A stretch of DNA of 64,000 nucleotides from JAUWGC01 sp963753055 (GTDB taxonomy: Bacteria; Bacteroidota; Bacteroidia; Bacteroidales; B18-G4), in contig CAVWAP010000004.1 in assembly GCA_963753055.1 (NCBI GenBank), positions 558,001 to 622,000 of the forward strand, read 5' to 3'. The position numbers and the translations under genes are program-made. The notes under the pieces were generated by a model. That model was not told where the DNA came from. It ran no database searches and saw only the letters and a list, made by a program, of their open reading frames with translations. This document shows, in pieces, positions 17,966 to 26,914 of the stretch. Position 1 is the first letter of the stretch. Each line of letters opens with the position of its first letter.

Positions 17966-17974
17966 CAAAAGACC

Positions 17975-18397
17975 ATGTCTAAAAAGGATACTGAAATACA
18001 ACATTCCGGCACCATCCAAAAAATTGATGGAAACTCAATCTACGTCAGGATACTGGTTCAATCCGCCTGTGCCTCCTGTCATGCTAAAGGTGCTTGCACT
18101 GTTGCCGATTTGTCGGATAAAATCATTGAAGTATTCCACAGGTCACCAGATCATTACAAAGTTGGAGATAGCGTTACCGTATCCATGAAGCAGTCACTGG
18201 GTAACCAGGCTGTGATGTATGCATATTTCCTGCCTTTTATCCTTGTGCTGGTTACACTGATCGCCATTCTCAGTCTGTCAGATAATGAGTTGCTTGCAGG
18301 ATTGGTTTCACTTTCAATCCTGGTACCTTATTACACCGGCTTGTATTTCCTGAGAGATAAGATGGGGAAGGTTTTTAGGTTTCAACTTACTCAGTGA
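17975..18397 (+). CDS. rseC: RseC/MucC-like SoxR-reducing system protein
   Basis: The 140-residue protein has an N-terminal cysteine motif CASCHAKGAC (C32, C35, C41) and two membrane segments (about 77-97 and 102-122), the layout of RseC/MucC proteins. RseC works with the Rsx/Rnf complex in reducing SoxR in E. coli. In many Bacteroidota its gene directly precedes rnfB. Here rnfB starts more than 5 kb downstream, beyond two secreted-protein genes. The TGA stop lies inside a dispersed repeat. Confidence 0.88.
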   Translation: MSKKDTEIQHSGTIQKIDGNSIYVRILVQSACASCHAKGACTVADLSDKIIEVFHRSPDHYKVGDSVTVSMKQSLGNQAVMYAYFLPFILVLVTLIAILSLSDNELLAGLVSLSILVPYYTGLYFLRDKMGKVFRFQLTQ

Positions 18398-18470
18398 CCA
18401 GTGACCCCTGCCTTCGCCTTTGCTTCGCTGAAGCTTCGCGAAAGCAAAGAGGGGCAGGCCTGTGATCAGA
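18393..18470 (+). repeat. Dispersed hairpin repeat, copy A
   Basis: The left arm, AGTGACCAGTGACCCCTGCC (18393-18412), and the right arm from 18450, containing GGGGCAGGCCTGTGATCAGA, also occur in copy B at 50031-50076 on the other strand; the left arms differ at one base in 20 and the right arms agree over 21. Between the arms copy A carries a longer hairpin in which CTTTGCTT pairs with AAGCAAAG. CCTGCC of the left arm also pairs with GGCAGG of the right arm. The TGA stop of rseC is bases 3-5 of the repeat. No T-run follows, so it is not a classical terminator. Confidence 0.85.
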
Positions 18471-18529
18471 AAAATTCCAATTTTCAACAATTCAGTACGT
18501 ATTTACCTATTATCGAAACAAATTCTGTA

Positions 18530-18537
18530 TATCTTTG
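18530..18537 (+). promoter_or_regulatory. -7 box upstream of first T9SS paralog
   Basis: TATCTTTG matches the TAnnTTTG consensus and lies 36 bases before the ATG. No good TTTG is found at the -33 position, so the call rests on one box. Confidence 0.5.
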
Positions 18538-18573
18538 TTCTTTTTTTACACCTAACTAACAAAATACCTTGAG

Positions 18574-20931
18574 ATGAAACAGCTTATCATTCTACTGGCT
18601 TTACTGCTGGTAGCAATTGGAAATAATTCTTTTGCTCAGGAGTCTTCAGAGCGCCCAACTTATGTTCAGAAGGCTGCATACTTCGATAAATCACCTCCTT
18701 TGAGAGATATGCCAATAGTCTTGCCCGGCGAACGTGATCGCAGCTGGAAGGATGGCATTATCAATAACAAGTCTATGGAAGAAGAAATGAGGGAGGAATC
18801 ACGCAACTCTCCTTCAAATGGCCCTGATGGTGCTGTTCAACAGATCTATGGCACACGAAGCACTCGCGGACCTGTTATCGGGTACGACGGAATTGGTAAT
18901 GTGGATGGAGTTTATCCTCCTGATACTGATGGTGCAGTCGGCCCGGATCATTTTTTCCAGATGATAAATCTCTCCTTTGCTATCTGGGATAAGGATGGCA
19001 ATAAATTATACGGACCTGTTGATAACAGTACATTGTGGAATGGCTTTGTAGGTCCGTGGACCGGCACCAATGATGGTGACCCGATTGTCCTTTATGACGA
19101 GGAAGCAGACCGCTGGGTTGCATCACAATTTGCTATTAATACTTCAAATGGCACCTACTGGGAACTCATAGCAATTTCTGAGACATCTGACCCTACAGGT
19201 GCTTATTACAGGTATGCTTTCCAGTTTTTTGCTTTTAATGATTACCCAAAGCTATCTGTCTGGAGTGATGGCTATTATGCTACATTCAACATGTTTGGTT
19301 CATATACCAGGGTAGGGGTGGCAGCCTTTGAACGTGATGAGATGCTTACAGGTAATCCAGATGCACAGATGGTTTATTATGATCGTGGTGGAGGCACTTT
19401 CGCCATGTTGCCAGCCGATATTGACGGCCCACAGCCACCCGCAGGAGAGCCATGCTATTTTATGGATATCAACTCAAACACACATGAAATACTGATTTAT
19501 GGCTTTGATGTAGACTGGACCACACCTGGCAATTCAAGCTTCACCCTTCATAGTACTATGGCACCGGCTGCATACAGTGCTAACCTGGACGGCGTCCCTC
19601 AACCTGGAACATCACAAGAACTGGATGACCTGGCTATGATGATCATGTATCGTCTTCAGTACAGAAATTTCGGTACGCACCAGACCCTTGTTACCAATCA
19701 TACTGTTAACAATAGTGGCAGAGCTGGTGTCCGTTGGTATGAAATGAGGAAAACTACATCAACATGGGATATTTATCAACAGGGAACCTTCTCACCTGAT
19801 ATCACTTACCGGTGGATGGGTAGTGCAGCCATGAATGGAAATGGTGATATCGCGTTGGGGTATAGCGCTTCAAGTTCTACTGAATATCCTTCTGTACGCT
19901 ACACAGGAAGAAGAGCTGATGATCCACTGGGACAAATGACAGTGGCAGAGGTTGAGGTCAAAACCGGTCTGAGTTCACAAACCTTTATTAATCGTTGGGG
20001 AGATTATTCATGCTTGAATGTTGATCCTGCTGACGATACCACATTCTGGTTCACTACTGAATATATGAAAACTGGCGGCTGGGGGACATGGATTTCTTCA
20101 TTTAATCTTGGACCACTGATGCCACCAACAGCCTTTGCAGGAGAAAATGACACTGTTTGTGAAAATGAAGTTTATGATGCTAGTGGTATAGTTACAAGCA
20201 CTTCAAGTACTTTATGGACAACTACCGGAGATGGCTTTTTCCAGTCACCTGTCTCTCTGAATACTTTTTACCTGAGAGGTAACCAGGACATTGAGAATGG
20301 AGGAGTTACACTGGTTTTAATAGCACAGGGATTTGAGGCCGGATGGGAAGCAAGTGATAGTGTCTATGTGACTATCAGTAAGTTGCCATATGTCTTTGCA
20401 GGGAATGATACCCTCCTTTGCCTGGGTGAATCACTCTATCTTGATCAAGCTGTAGCCATGAGTTACGATTCCCTGTTATGGACTACCAATGGTGATGGTA
20501 CATTTGACTATGATACTGCACTGAATGCGACTTATACTCCAGGGGCAAATGATATAAGTGCTGGTAATGTAAGACTTACACTGACCGGTAACGGTATTGC
20601 ACCATGTGAAGAAGGGTCGGATGATAATATCAATATTACAATTGATGAGTGTACCGGAGTTGAGGAGATCAATGCAGTAAATATAAATCTGTCGGTCGTT
20701 CCAAATCCAAGCCATGGCACTTTCAGCTTTACAGTGAGCGGTATTAATCAGGACAATCTTACATTAAAGATATTTAATATGCAGGGAAGAGTACTGTTTA
20801 CCTATCAGATCGGTCAGTTGGATGGGGAGTACAGCAACCAGGTGGATATGTCCACTTTCCCTGAAGGGATATACTTCATCAATATCCAGAATGGTCAAAT
20901 CAATAAAACAGAAAAACTTGTGATATACTAG
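18574..20931 (+). CDS. Secreted protein with T9SS sorting domain, paralog 1
   Basis: The 785-residue protein has a signal peptide ending near residue 21 (NNSFAQ). A long N-terminal domain of unknown family includes LPGERDRSWKDGII, GVYPPDTDGAVGPDHFFQ, GPWTGTNDGDPIVLYDEEAD and AFNDYPKLSVWSDGYY, which read like blades of a beta-propeller, although this is only an impression. Two Ig-like repeats follow, each with W-T-GDG-F and a YxPG or LRG segment (about residues 535-605 and 615-690). The end is a T9SS type A sorting domain starting VVPNPSHGTF. It is expected on the cell surface or outside. The next gene is a close paralog. A TAG stop ends it. Confidence 0.85.
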   Translation: MKQLIILLALLLVAIGNNSFAQESSERPTYVQKAAYFDKSPPLRDMPIVLPGERDRSWKDGIINNKSMEEEMREESRNSPSNGPDGAVQQIYGTRSTRGPVIGYDGIGNVDGVYPPDTDGAVGPDHFFQMINLSFAIWDKDGNKLYGPVDNSTLWNGFVGPWTGTNDGDPIVLYDEEADRWVASQFAINTSNGTYWELIAISETSDPTGAYYRYAFQFFAFNDYPKLSVWSDGYYATFNMFGSYTRVGVAAFERDEMLTGNPDAQMVYYDRGGGTFAMLPADIDGPQPPAGEPCYFMDINSNTHEILIYGFDVDWTTPGNSSFTLHSTMAPAAYSANLDGVPQPGTSQELDDLAMMIMYRLQYRNFGTHQTLVTNHTVNNSGRAGVRWYEMRKTTSTWDIYQQGTFSPDITYRWMGSAAMNGNGDIALGYSASSSTEYPSVRYTGRRADDPLGQMTVAEVEVKTGLSSQTFINRWGDYSCLNVDPADDTTFWFTTEYMKTGGWGTWISSFNLGPLMPPTAFAGENDTVCENEVYDASGIVTSTSSTLWTTTGDGFFQSPVSLNTFYLRGNQDIENGGVTLVLIAQGFEAGWEASDSVYVTISKLPYVFAGNDTLLCLGESLYLDQAVAMSYDSLLWTTNGDGTFDYDTALNATYTPGANDISAGNVRLTLTGNGIAPCEEGSDDNINITIDECTGVEEINAVNINLSVVPNPSHGTFSFTVSGINQDNLTLKIFNMQGRVLFTYQIGQLDGEYSNQVDMSTFPEGIYFINIQNGQINKTEKLVIY

Positions 20932-20970
20932 TGTGTAACAGACACTGAGCGAAATTCTTTGATTTTCATT

Positions 20971-21003
20971 AGATCCTGCCCTCAAGGGTAGGATCTTTTT
21001 TTT
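20971..21003 (+). terminator. Intrinsic terminator between the T9SS paralogs
   Basis: AGATCCTGCCC (20971-20981) pairs with GGGTAGGATCT (20986-20996) through 11 pairs including one G-T, with a TCAA loop, and an unbroken T-run continues to 21003. Confidence 0.88.
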
Positions 21004-21010
21004 AACTTTG
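21003..21010 (+). promoter_or_regulatory. -7 box of second T9SS paralog
   Basis: TAACTTTG fits TAnnTTTG exactly and begins on the last T of the preceding terminator, 33 bases before the ATG. The -33 position falls inside the terminator stem and has no TTTG. Confidence 0.5.
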
Positions 21011-21043
21011 TTAGTTGCACCATTTACTATAAGGCTTAAAGAT

Positions 21044-23446
21044 ATGATTACAAAACGCACCTTTGTGCTGCTAATATGTGGCTTGATGCTTGTCACCAGC
21101 CTCTACGCGCAAAATAAGAGGCTTAGTCCTGAAAGAATAACAAAAGCCCAGCATTTTCGAAAAACCATTGCTCTGCGTGACATGACGCCAATTCTGCCCG
21201 GTGAGCGTGACCGCAGCTGGAAAGATGGAATCATCAGGAATGAAGAATACCCGGAAGACAATATTGTCAAAAATGAGAATGCGTTACCTCTCGGACAGGA
21301 CCCGGTATTACAAGATTTTCAGGGCACTAAATACCACCGTGGACCTTTAGTTAATATTGATGGCGTTGGTAATGTTAATGGAGTTTATCCTCCGGATACA
21401 GAAGGTGATGTCGGACCGGATCATTATTTCCAAATGATCAATTTGTCATTTGCCATATACGACAAAAGCGGTAATAAGCTTTATGGACCAGTTGATAACA
21501 GTACTTTATGGAGCGGGTTTATCGGCCCATGGACAGGAACCAACGATGGTGATCCAATCCTGTTATATGATGAGATGGCAGACCGCTGGATGGCAAGCCA
21601 GTTTGCGATCAATACTGCAAACGGCAGTTACTGGCAGTTGATGGCAATCTCGGAATCGGGCGATCCTCTCGGAGCCTACTACCAGTATGCATTTGAGTTT
21701 CCTGCCTTCAACGATTATCCAAAATATGGTATCTGGCCGGATGCATACTATGCTACTTTTAACATATATGGTGAGTGGAACAGGACAGCCGCAGCAGCTT
21801 TTGAAAGGGACAAGATGCTCATTGGCGACTCCACTGCCAGGATGATCCTCTTCGACCTGCCTGAGAGCTTCAATATGAGAAATATGCTGCCGGCAGATTT
21901 TGATGGTCCCCCACCAGTTAAAGGGACTCCTAATTACCACCTTGTATTCAAGGATGATACATGGGGATATGCTTTTGACCAGCTGCAGATATGGGAATTT
22001 GTAGCCAACTGGGACGACCCGCTGGCATCTACCTTTGAAGAGGTGAAGATACTGGAAACAGAACCTTTCACCTCCAAGTTGTGTGAGGCTCCCCGCTGGC
22101 AATGCATACCGCAACCCAATACTTCACTTAAGCTTGAAGCAATTAATGACCGCCTGATGTACCGGGTTCAATACAGGAATTTTGAAACATATTCTACGAT
22201 GGTCCTGAATCATACCGTCAATGCAGATGGCCTCGGGAAAGGAGGGATCCGCTGGTACGAGTTACGGGACAATCATGATGGAAGCGGATGGGAGATCTAT
22301 CAGCAGGGCACCTATGCACCGGATGACAACAGCCGCTGGATGGCTAGCATAGCCATGAATAAGAAAGGAACAATAGCATTGGGCTTTACAATCTCAAGCG
22401 ACACCATCGCACCATCAATTATGTATACAGGAAGAACCTCAGATGCACCTTTGGGGGAGATGAACCTTGCCGAGGTGGAGATAGCCCGCGGACTATATGC
22501 GCAGGGAAGTTATAATCGCTGGGGAGATTATAGCATGATGTCGGTGGACCCGGTTGATGATACGACATTCTGGTATACTCAGGAGTATTCACTCGGCGGA
22601 TGGAGAACTCGAATTACTTCATTTAATTTTGGCCCTGTAGGGGAACCATCGGTCGAAGTAGGACCTGACACTACGATTTGCTGGGACCAGGTATTTTTCA
22701 GGGATGCAGTTGCAGAGAACTACCTTAGTGTAAACTGGACTACATCAGGAGATGGGTTCTTCCAGAATCCCAGGCAGTTAAGAGCTGCTTACCTGCGCGG
22801 ACAGGAAGACATTGCCAACGGATATGTGGATCTGTCACTCAAGATTTATGGCTACCTGCCGGGATCGAGCGCTAGTGATCAATTGACTATGTATATTGAC
22901 TCCTTACCTTTTGCAGATGCCGGCCTGGACACCACCATCTGCTTCAATCATATTTACCAATGCCATGGAATTGTTGGTAACAGCTCATCAGTAGAGTGGT
23001 CGACTTCCGGTGATGGTTCATTTAGTGACCAGAGCTTGCTCGACCCGGTATATTATCCGGGAAGCCTGGACACAACTACTGGGTCAGTTGAGTTGTTTCT
23101 GACCGCCTACAGCGACATTTGTGAGGTGAGTAACATTGATGGATTGCTGCTGAATTTTAGCGACTGCCCGGGAATTTGGGAACATAACATTCAGTCTTTA
23201 GACTTGTCAGTTTATCCCAACCCTAATAACGGTGTCTTTGATGTATCAATCAGCAATGATGAGAGCCAGGAAATTGAGATTTCAATACTCGATGCTCAAG
23301 GCCAGGTCCTGTTCAATCAGTATGTGAAATTGGATGGCCAGCCCTTTACCAGGCAGTTCGATATGCATTATCTCGAAAGAGGCACCTATTACTTCAGGGC
23401 GATCACCCGGAAAGGACAGTCAACAGTGCCTTTTATACTTCAGTAA
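21044..23446 (+). CDS. Secreted protein with T9SS sorting domain, paralog 2
   Basis: From the ATG at 21044 the protein has 800 residues and a signal peptide (MITKRTFVLLICGLMLVTS, then LYAQ). A longer frame from 21008 would put 12 residues before that peptide and would start inside the -7 box, so it is rejected. The body parallels paralog 1 in order: LPGERDRSWKDGII, GVYPPDTEGDVGPDHYFQ, GPWTGTNDGDPILLYDEMAD, AFNDYPKYGIWPDAYY, then two Ig-like repeats with TSGDG, and a sorting domain starting VYPNPNNGVF. Each paralog has its own -7 box and a terminator separates them, so they can be expressed independently. Function unknown. Confidence 0.85.
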   Translation: MITKRTFVLLICGLMLVTSLYAQNKRLSPERITKAQHFRKTIALRDMTPILPGERDRSWKDGIIRNEEYPEDNIVKNENALPLGQDPVLQDFQGTKYHRGPLVNIDGVGNVNGVYPPDTEGDVGPDHYFQMINLSFAIYDKSGNKLYGPVDNSTLWSGFIGPWTGTNDGDPILLYDEMADRWMASQFAINTANGSYWQLMAISESGDPLGAYYQYAFEFPAFNDYPKYGIWPDAYYATFNIYGEWNRTAAAAFERDKMLIGDSTARMILFDLPESFNMRNMLPADFDGPPPVKGTPNYHLVFKDDTWGYAFDQLQIWEFVANWDDPLASTFEEVKILETEPFTSKLCEAPRWQCIPQPNTSLKLEAINDRLMYRVQYRNFETYSTMVLNHTVNADGLGKGGIRWYELRDNHDGSGWEIYQQGTYAPDDNSRWMASIAMNKKGTIALGFTISSDTIAPSIMYTGRTSDAPLGEMNLAEVEIARGLYAQGSYNRWGDYSMMSVDPVDDTTFWYTQEYSLGGWRTRITSFNFGPVGEPSVEVGPDTTICWDQVFFRDAVAENYLSVNWTTSGDGFFQNPRQLRAAYLRGQEDIANGYVDLSLKIYGYLPGSSASDQLTMYIDSLPFADAGLDTTICFNHIYQCHGIVGNSSSVEWSTSGDGSFSDQSLLDPVYYPGSLDTTTGSVELFLTAYSDICEVSNIDGLLLNFSDCPGIWEHNIQSLDLSVYPNPNNGVFDVSISNDESQEIEISILDAQGQVLFNQYVKLDGQPFTRQFDMHYLERGTYYFRAITRKGQSTVPFILQ

Positions 23447-23505
23447 CGAGCATTTTAAAATCCGTCTAAATTACTCATTTCGTGATGCCGTTCCGTTATT
23501 GTTTA

Positions 23506-23513
23506 TATTTTTG
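23506..23513 (+). promoter_or_regulatory. -7 box of the rnf operon
   Basis: TATTTTTG matches TAnnTTTG and lies 61 bases before the rnfB start. The -33 region shows only a TTTC at a longer distance. Having a box here supports rnf being transcribed separately from rseC. Confidence 0.4.
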
Positions 23514-23574
23514 CCTTTTGCTATTCCAATGACGAAAAGAATCAGGAATTTAAACCATTTAAAAGGGATTTGCC

Positions 23575-24513
23575 GTGAATGAGGTTTTAATCTATTCTGT
23601 AGTTTCCATCAGTGCGATCGGGATTGTTGCTGCTGTGGTCTTGTATGTCATTGCACAACGATTTAAGGTCATCGAAGATCCAAAGATCGACCTGGTTGAA
23701 GAAATATTGCCAGCTGCCAATTGCGGTGGCTGTGGCTTTGCCGGATGCAGGAATTTTGCTGAGGCCCTGGTAAACTCTGCCAACAATAAAAACAACATTG
23801 AAGGCTTGAACTGTCCGGTTGGTGGCAATGAGACCATGTCAGCTGCTGCCAGCATCCTGGAACTGGAGGTGGAAGAGGCAGATCCGATGATAGCCGTTGT
23901 TCGTTGCAATGGATCCCGCACCAATGCACCACAGAAAATTAATTATGACGGACCGGCCACCTGCGCTTTCGCCCATAACCTGTATTCGGGTGAGAGTGGC
24001 TGTCCACATGGTTGCCTTGGACTTGGCGATTGTGTAAAAGCATGTTTGTTTGATGCCATATTTATGAATCCTGAAACCGGGTTGCCGGAAGTAAATGATA
24101 AGTGTGTTGCATGCGGAGCCTGTGTCGATGCCTGCCCAAGGAATATCATTGAGTTAAGGCTTAAGGGAAAGAAGGACAAGAGGATCTATGTTTGCTGTAT
24201 CAACGAGGAAAAAGGTGGACCGGCAAAGAAAAATTGTGCGGTGGCCTGTATTGGTTGTGGTAAGTGTGTCAAGGTTTGCCCTTTTGAGGCCATCACTTTA
24301 GTAAATAACCTGGCTTATATCGACTTTGAGAAATGTAAGCTCTGCAGGAAATGTGTTTCTGAATGCCCCACCAATGCTATCCATGAGATAAACTTCCCTC
24401 CGCCAAAGCCAAAGCCTGAAGCGGAAAAGCCCGTTGAGGAGGCAGAGAAGAAGGCGACTGCTGAAGTTAAGCCTGAAGGGCCATCTAATGAAGAGCCAGC
24501 AAAAGAAATTTAA
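23575..24513 (+). CDS. rnfB: Rnf complex ferredoxin subunit RnfB
   Basis: The 312-residue protein has one N-terminal membrane helix (about 4-26), the Fe-S motif NCGGCGFAGCRNFAEAL with a later CPVGG, and at least four further cysteine clusters, including CVACGACVDACP, CIGCGKCVKVCP and CKLCRKCVSECP. It passes electrons from ferredoxin into the membrane complex. The tail from about residue 275 is a low-complexity run rich in P, K, E and A. The frame opens with GTG (GTG AAT GAG); the ATG four bases later is out of frame, so GTG is the start. It heads six rnf genes in the order B-C-D-G-E-A. Confidence 0.96.
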   Translation: MNEVLIYSVVSISAIGIVAAVVLYVIAQRFKVIEDPKIDLVEEILPAANCGGCGFAGCRNFAEALVNSANNKNNIEGLNCPVGGNETMSAAASILELEVEEADPMIAVVRCNGSRTNAPQKINYDGPATCAFAHNLYSGESGCPHGCLGLGDCVKACLFDAIFMNPETGLPEVNDKCVACGACVDACPRNIIELRLKGKKDKRIYVCCINEEKGGPAKKNCAVACIGCGKCVKVCPFEAITLVNNLAYIDFEKCKLCRKCVSECPTNAIHEINFPPPKPKPEAEKPVEEAEKKATAEVKPEGPSNEEPAKEI

Positions 24514-24539
24514 GAAATCATCATAAATGATTTAGTCGG

Positions 24540-25880
24540 ATGAGTATGTTGAAAACGTTTCAAATGGGTGGTGTTCACCCGCCCGAAAACAAATTGTCGG
24601 CTGATCAGCCAATACAGGTACTGGACCCACCCCAACAAGCATTTATTCCACTGAACCAGAACCTGGGGGCTCCTGCCAAACCTCTGATCGCCAAGGGCGA
24701 TGCAGTCAAGGTGGGACAAATGATTGCAAAAGGGGAAGCATTTATCTCATCCAATATCCATTCTTCTGTTTCAGGAAAAGTACTGAAGATAGATAACGTG
24801 ACGGACCCCAGCGGGTACAAACGACCAGCAGTCGTGATAGCTGTTGAGGGAGATGAATGGGATGAGAGCGTTGACAGGTCAAGCGAGCTTAAGAGATTGG
24901 TAACATCATCCCAAAAAGAAATTATTGAGAAGATCAAAGAGATGGGCATAGTTGGCCTCGGTGGTGCTACCTTCCCTTCTCACGTAAAGCTTATGGTGCC
25001 GGATGGCAAGAAAGCCGAAGTATTATTGATCAATGGTGTGGAATGTGAGCCCTATCTTACATCTGACCATCGCCTGATGCTGGAAAGAGGAAATGAGATC
25101 ATGGTCGGGACAAGCATCCTGATGCGTGGTTTGGGCGTTAATAAAGCCGTGATTGGCATTGAAAACAATAAAAAAGATGCTATCGAACACCTGGGTAACC
25201 TGGCTAAGGACTACGACGGCATCAGTGTACAGGCACTTAAGGTAAAATACCCACAAGGTGGTGAAAAACAGCTTATTAAAGCGGTAATCAGTCGTGAGGT
25301 ACCATCAGGAAAGCTGCCTATCGAGGTAGGAGCCGTGGTGCATAATGTAGGAACTGCATTTGCTGTGTATGAAGCTGTGCAAAAGAACAAACCCCTGATA
25401 GAAAGAGTAGTGACCATTACTGGAAAGCAACTGGCAAAACCGTCGAATTTCTTGGCCAGGATCGGAACGCCGATTGCTACCCTGATTGAAAAAGCCGGTG
25501 GACTGCCTGATGAGTCCGGTAAAATAGTTGGGGGCGGGCCCATGATGGGCAAGGCCCTGATTTCCGAAGAGACCCCGGTGGTTAAAGGATCATCTGGAAT
25601 TCTCATTCTGAGTGAAAAGGAATCCCGCAGGGTGATACCAAATAATTGTATTCGTTGCGGGCGTTGCATTACCGTCTGCCCGATGGGACTGGAGCCGGTA
25701 TTGCTGGCACAGCTGGCAAACGCTGAGAAATGGGAAGAGTCTGAGAAGGAACTGATCATGGATTGTATCGAATGTGGTTCATGTCATTATACCTGCCCCT
25801 CAGGCAGGCCATTGCTGGATTATATCAGGCTGGGAAAAAGCAGAGTAGGACAAATTATTAGAAACAGAGGAAAACAATAA
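24540..25880 (+). CDS. rnfC: Rnf complex subunit RnfC
   Basis: The 446-residue peripheral subunit is expected to bind NADH and FMN. It starts near GGVHPPENK, followed by a barrel-sandwich region (HSSVSGKV), the glycine-rich GIVGLGGATFPSHVK of the complex I 51-kDa type fold, and two 4Fe-4S motifs (CIRCGRCITVCP and CIECGSCHYTCPSGRP). The ATG at 24540 is used; another in-frame ATG two codons later is possible. It lies 26 bases after rnfB and 3 bases before rnfD. The protein is shorter than many proteobacterial RnfC, which carry long C-terminal repeats. Confidence 0.96.
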   Translation: MSMLKTFQMGGVHPPENKLSADQPIQVLDPPQQAFIPLNQNLGAPAKPLIAKGDAVKVGQMIAKGEAFISSNIHSSVSGKVLKIDNVTDPSGYKRPAVVIAVEGDEWDESVDRSSELKRLVTSSQKEIIEKIKEMGIVGLGGATFPSHVKLMVPDGKKAEVLLINGVECEPYLTSDHRLMLERGNEIMVGTSILMRGLGVNKAVIGIENNKKDAIEHLGNLAKDYDGISVQALKVKYPQGGEKQLIKAVISREVPSGKLPIEVGAVVHNVGTAFAVYEAVQKNKPLIERVVTITGKQLAKPSNFLARIGTPIATLIEKAGGLPDESGKIVGGGPMMGKALISEETPVVKGSSGILILSEKESRRVIPNNCIRCGRCITVCPMGLEPVLLAQLANAEKWEESEKELIMDCIECGSCHYTCPSGRPLLDYIRLGKSRVGQIIRNRGKQ

Positions 25881-25883
25881 ATT

Positions 25884-26888
25884 ATGAGTACCCTGATCGT
25901 TTCGGGATCTCCTCATGTGCATGGAGATACATCTGTTAAGAAAATCATGTATGGGGTCGTTATTGCCATGGTTCCTGCAATCCTGGTTTCTGTCTATTTT
26001 TTCGGACTGGATGCTTTACGGGTATTGGTGGTCTCCTCCCTGGCATGTTTGTTCTTTGAATGGGTTATCCAGAAATACCTGATCAAGGGACCCATAACTA
26101 TTAATGATGGATCAGCACTGGTAACAGGGGTATTGCTGGCCTTTAACGTACCCTCCAACCTGCCAACATGGATATTGATTATCGGGGCATTTGCTGCAAT
26201 TGCTATTGCTAAAATGTCATTTGGTGGCCTGGGAAAAAATCCTTTTAACCCGGCATTGGTCGGAAGGGTGTTTCTATTAATATCATTCCCGGTACAGATG
26301 ACTTCCTGGCCAATACCACGTCCCTTATTCGCAGGGGGAGCAGTTACGGATGCCGTCACCGGTCCTACACCATTAGGGCTACTGAAAGAAGGGTTGAAGA
26401 TGGGCAAGACCGTACCTGAGATGATGCCGGAGATGCCTGGATACATCCAGGAGTTGCTTGGTAACCAGGGGGGAAGCTTGGGTGAGGTGTCGGCCATAGC
26501 ATTGATCATCGGGGCAATATATATGCTGGGAAGGAAAATCATTACATGGCACGTACCTGTGGCATACCTGCTATCTGTATTTGTCTTTACAGGAATTTTA
26601 TACCTGATAGACCCGGCTCTTTATGTAAACCCATTATTCCACCTTGTAACCGGTGGCTTGATCCTTGGCGTCTTTTTTATGGCAACAGATATGGTTTCAA
26701 CGCCGCTATCTGCAAAAGGAATGATCATATTTGGCCTGGGATGTGGTGTCCTGACGGTGATCATCAGGGTCTGGGGGGCATATCCTGAAGGGGTGTCCTT
26801 TGCAATCCTGATAATGAACGCATTTGCCCCACTCATCAACAGGGGCTTCAAACCAAAACGGTTTGGTGAAAAAGTAATTGAGGCCTAA
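25884..26888 (+). CDS. rnfD: Rnf complex subunit RnfD
   Basis: This is a 334-residue integral membrane subunit of the RnfD/NqrB family with about nine hydrophobic segments. The region AVTDAVTGPTPLG contains T162, at the place where family members attach FMN covalently to threonine. KNPFNPALVGRVF and FFMATDMVSTPL are also conserved. It forms part of the ion and electron path of the complex and sits in the middle of the rnf operon, 26 bases before rnfG. Confidence 0.96.
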   Translation: MSTLIVSGSPHVHGDTSVKKIMYGVVIAMVPAILVSVYFFGLDALRVLVVSSLACLFFEWVIQKYLIKGPITINDGSALVTGVLLAFNVPSNLPTWILIIGAFAAIAIAKMSFGGLGKNPFNPALVGRVFLLISFPVQMTSWPIPRPLFAGGAVTDAVTGPTPLGLLKEGLKMGKTVPEMMPEMPGYIQELLGNQGGSLGEVSAIALIIGAIYMLGRKIITWHVPVAYLLSVFVFTGILYLIDPALYVNPLFHLVTGGLILGVFFMATDMVSTPLSAKGMIIFGLGCGVLTVIIRVWGAYPEGVSFAILIMNAFAPLINRGFKPKRFGEKVIEA

Positions 26889-26914
26889 TGATATTTATGT
26901 AAAAGTGATTTGAG

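Noticed and set aside
18393..18470. Classical intrinsic terminator after rseC
   Set aside because: The hairpin is strong but no T-run follows, and the sequence recurs as a dispersed element; it is listed as a repeat instead.
21563..22114. 183-residue frame on the minus strand
   Set aside because: It lies opposite the well-supported second T9SS paralog and has no recognisable motif or start signal.
25994..26542. 182-residue minus-strand frame
   Set aside because: It is the antisense shadow of rnfD, with low-complexity P/S/N composition.
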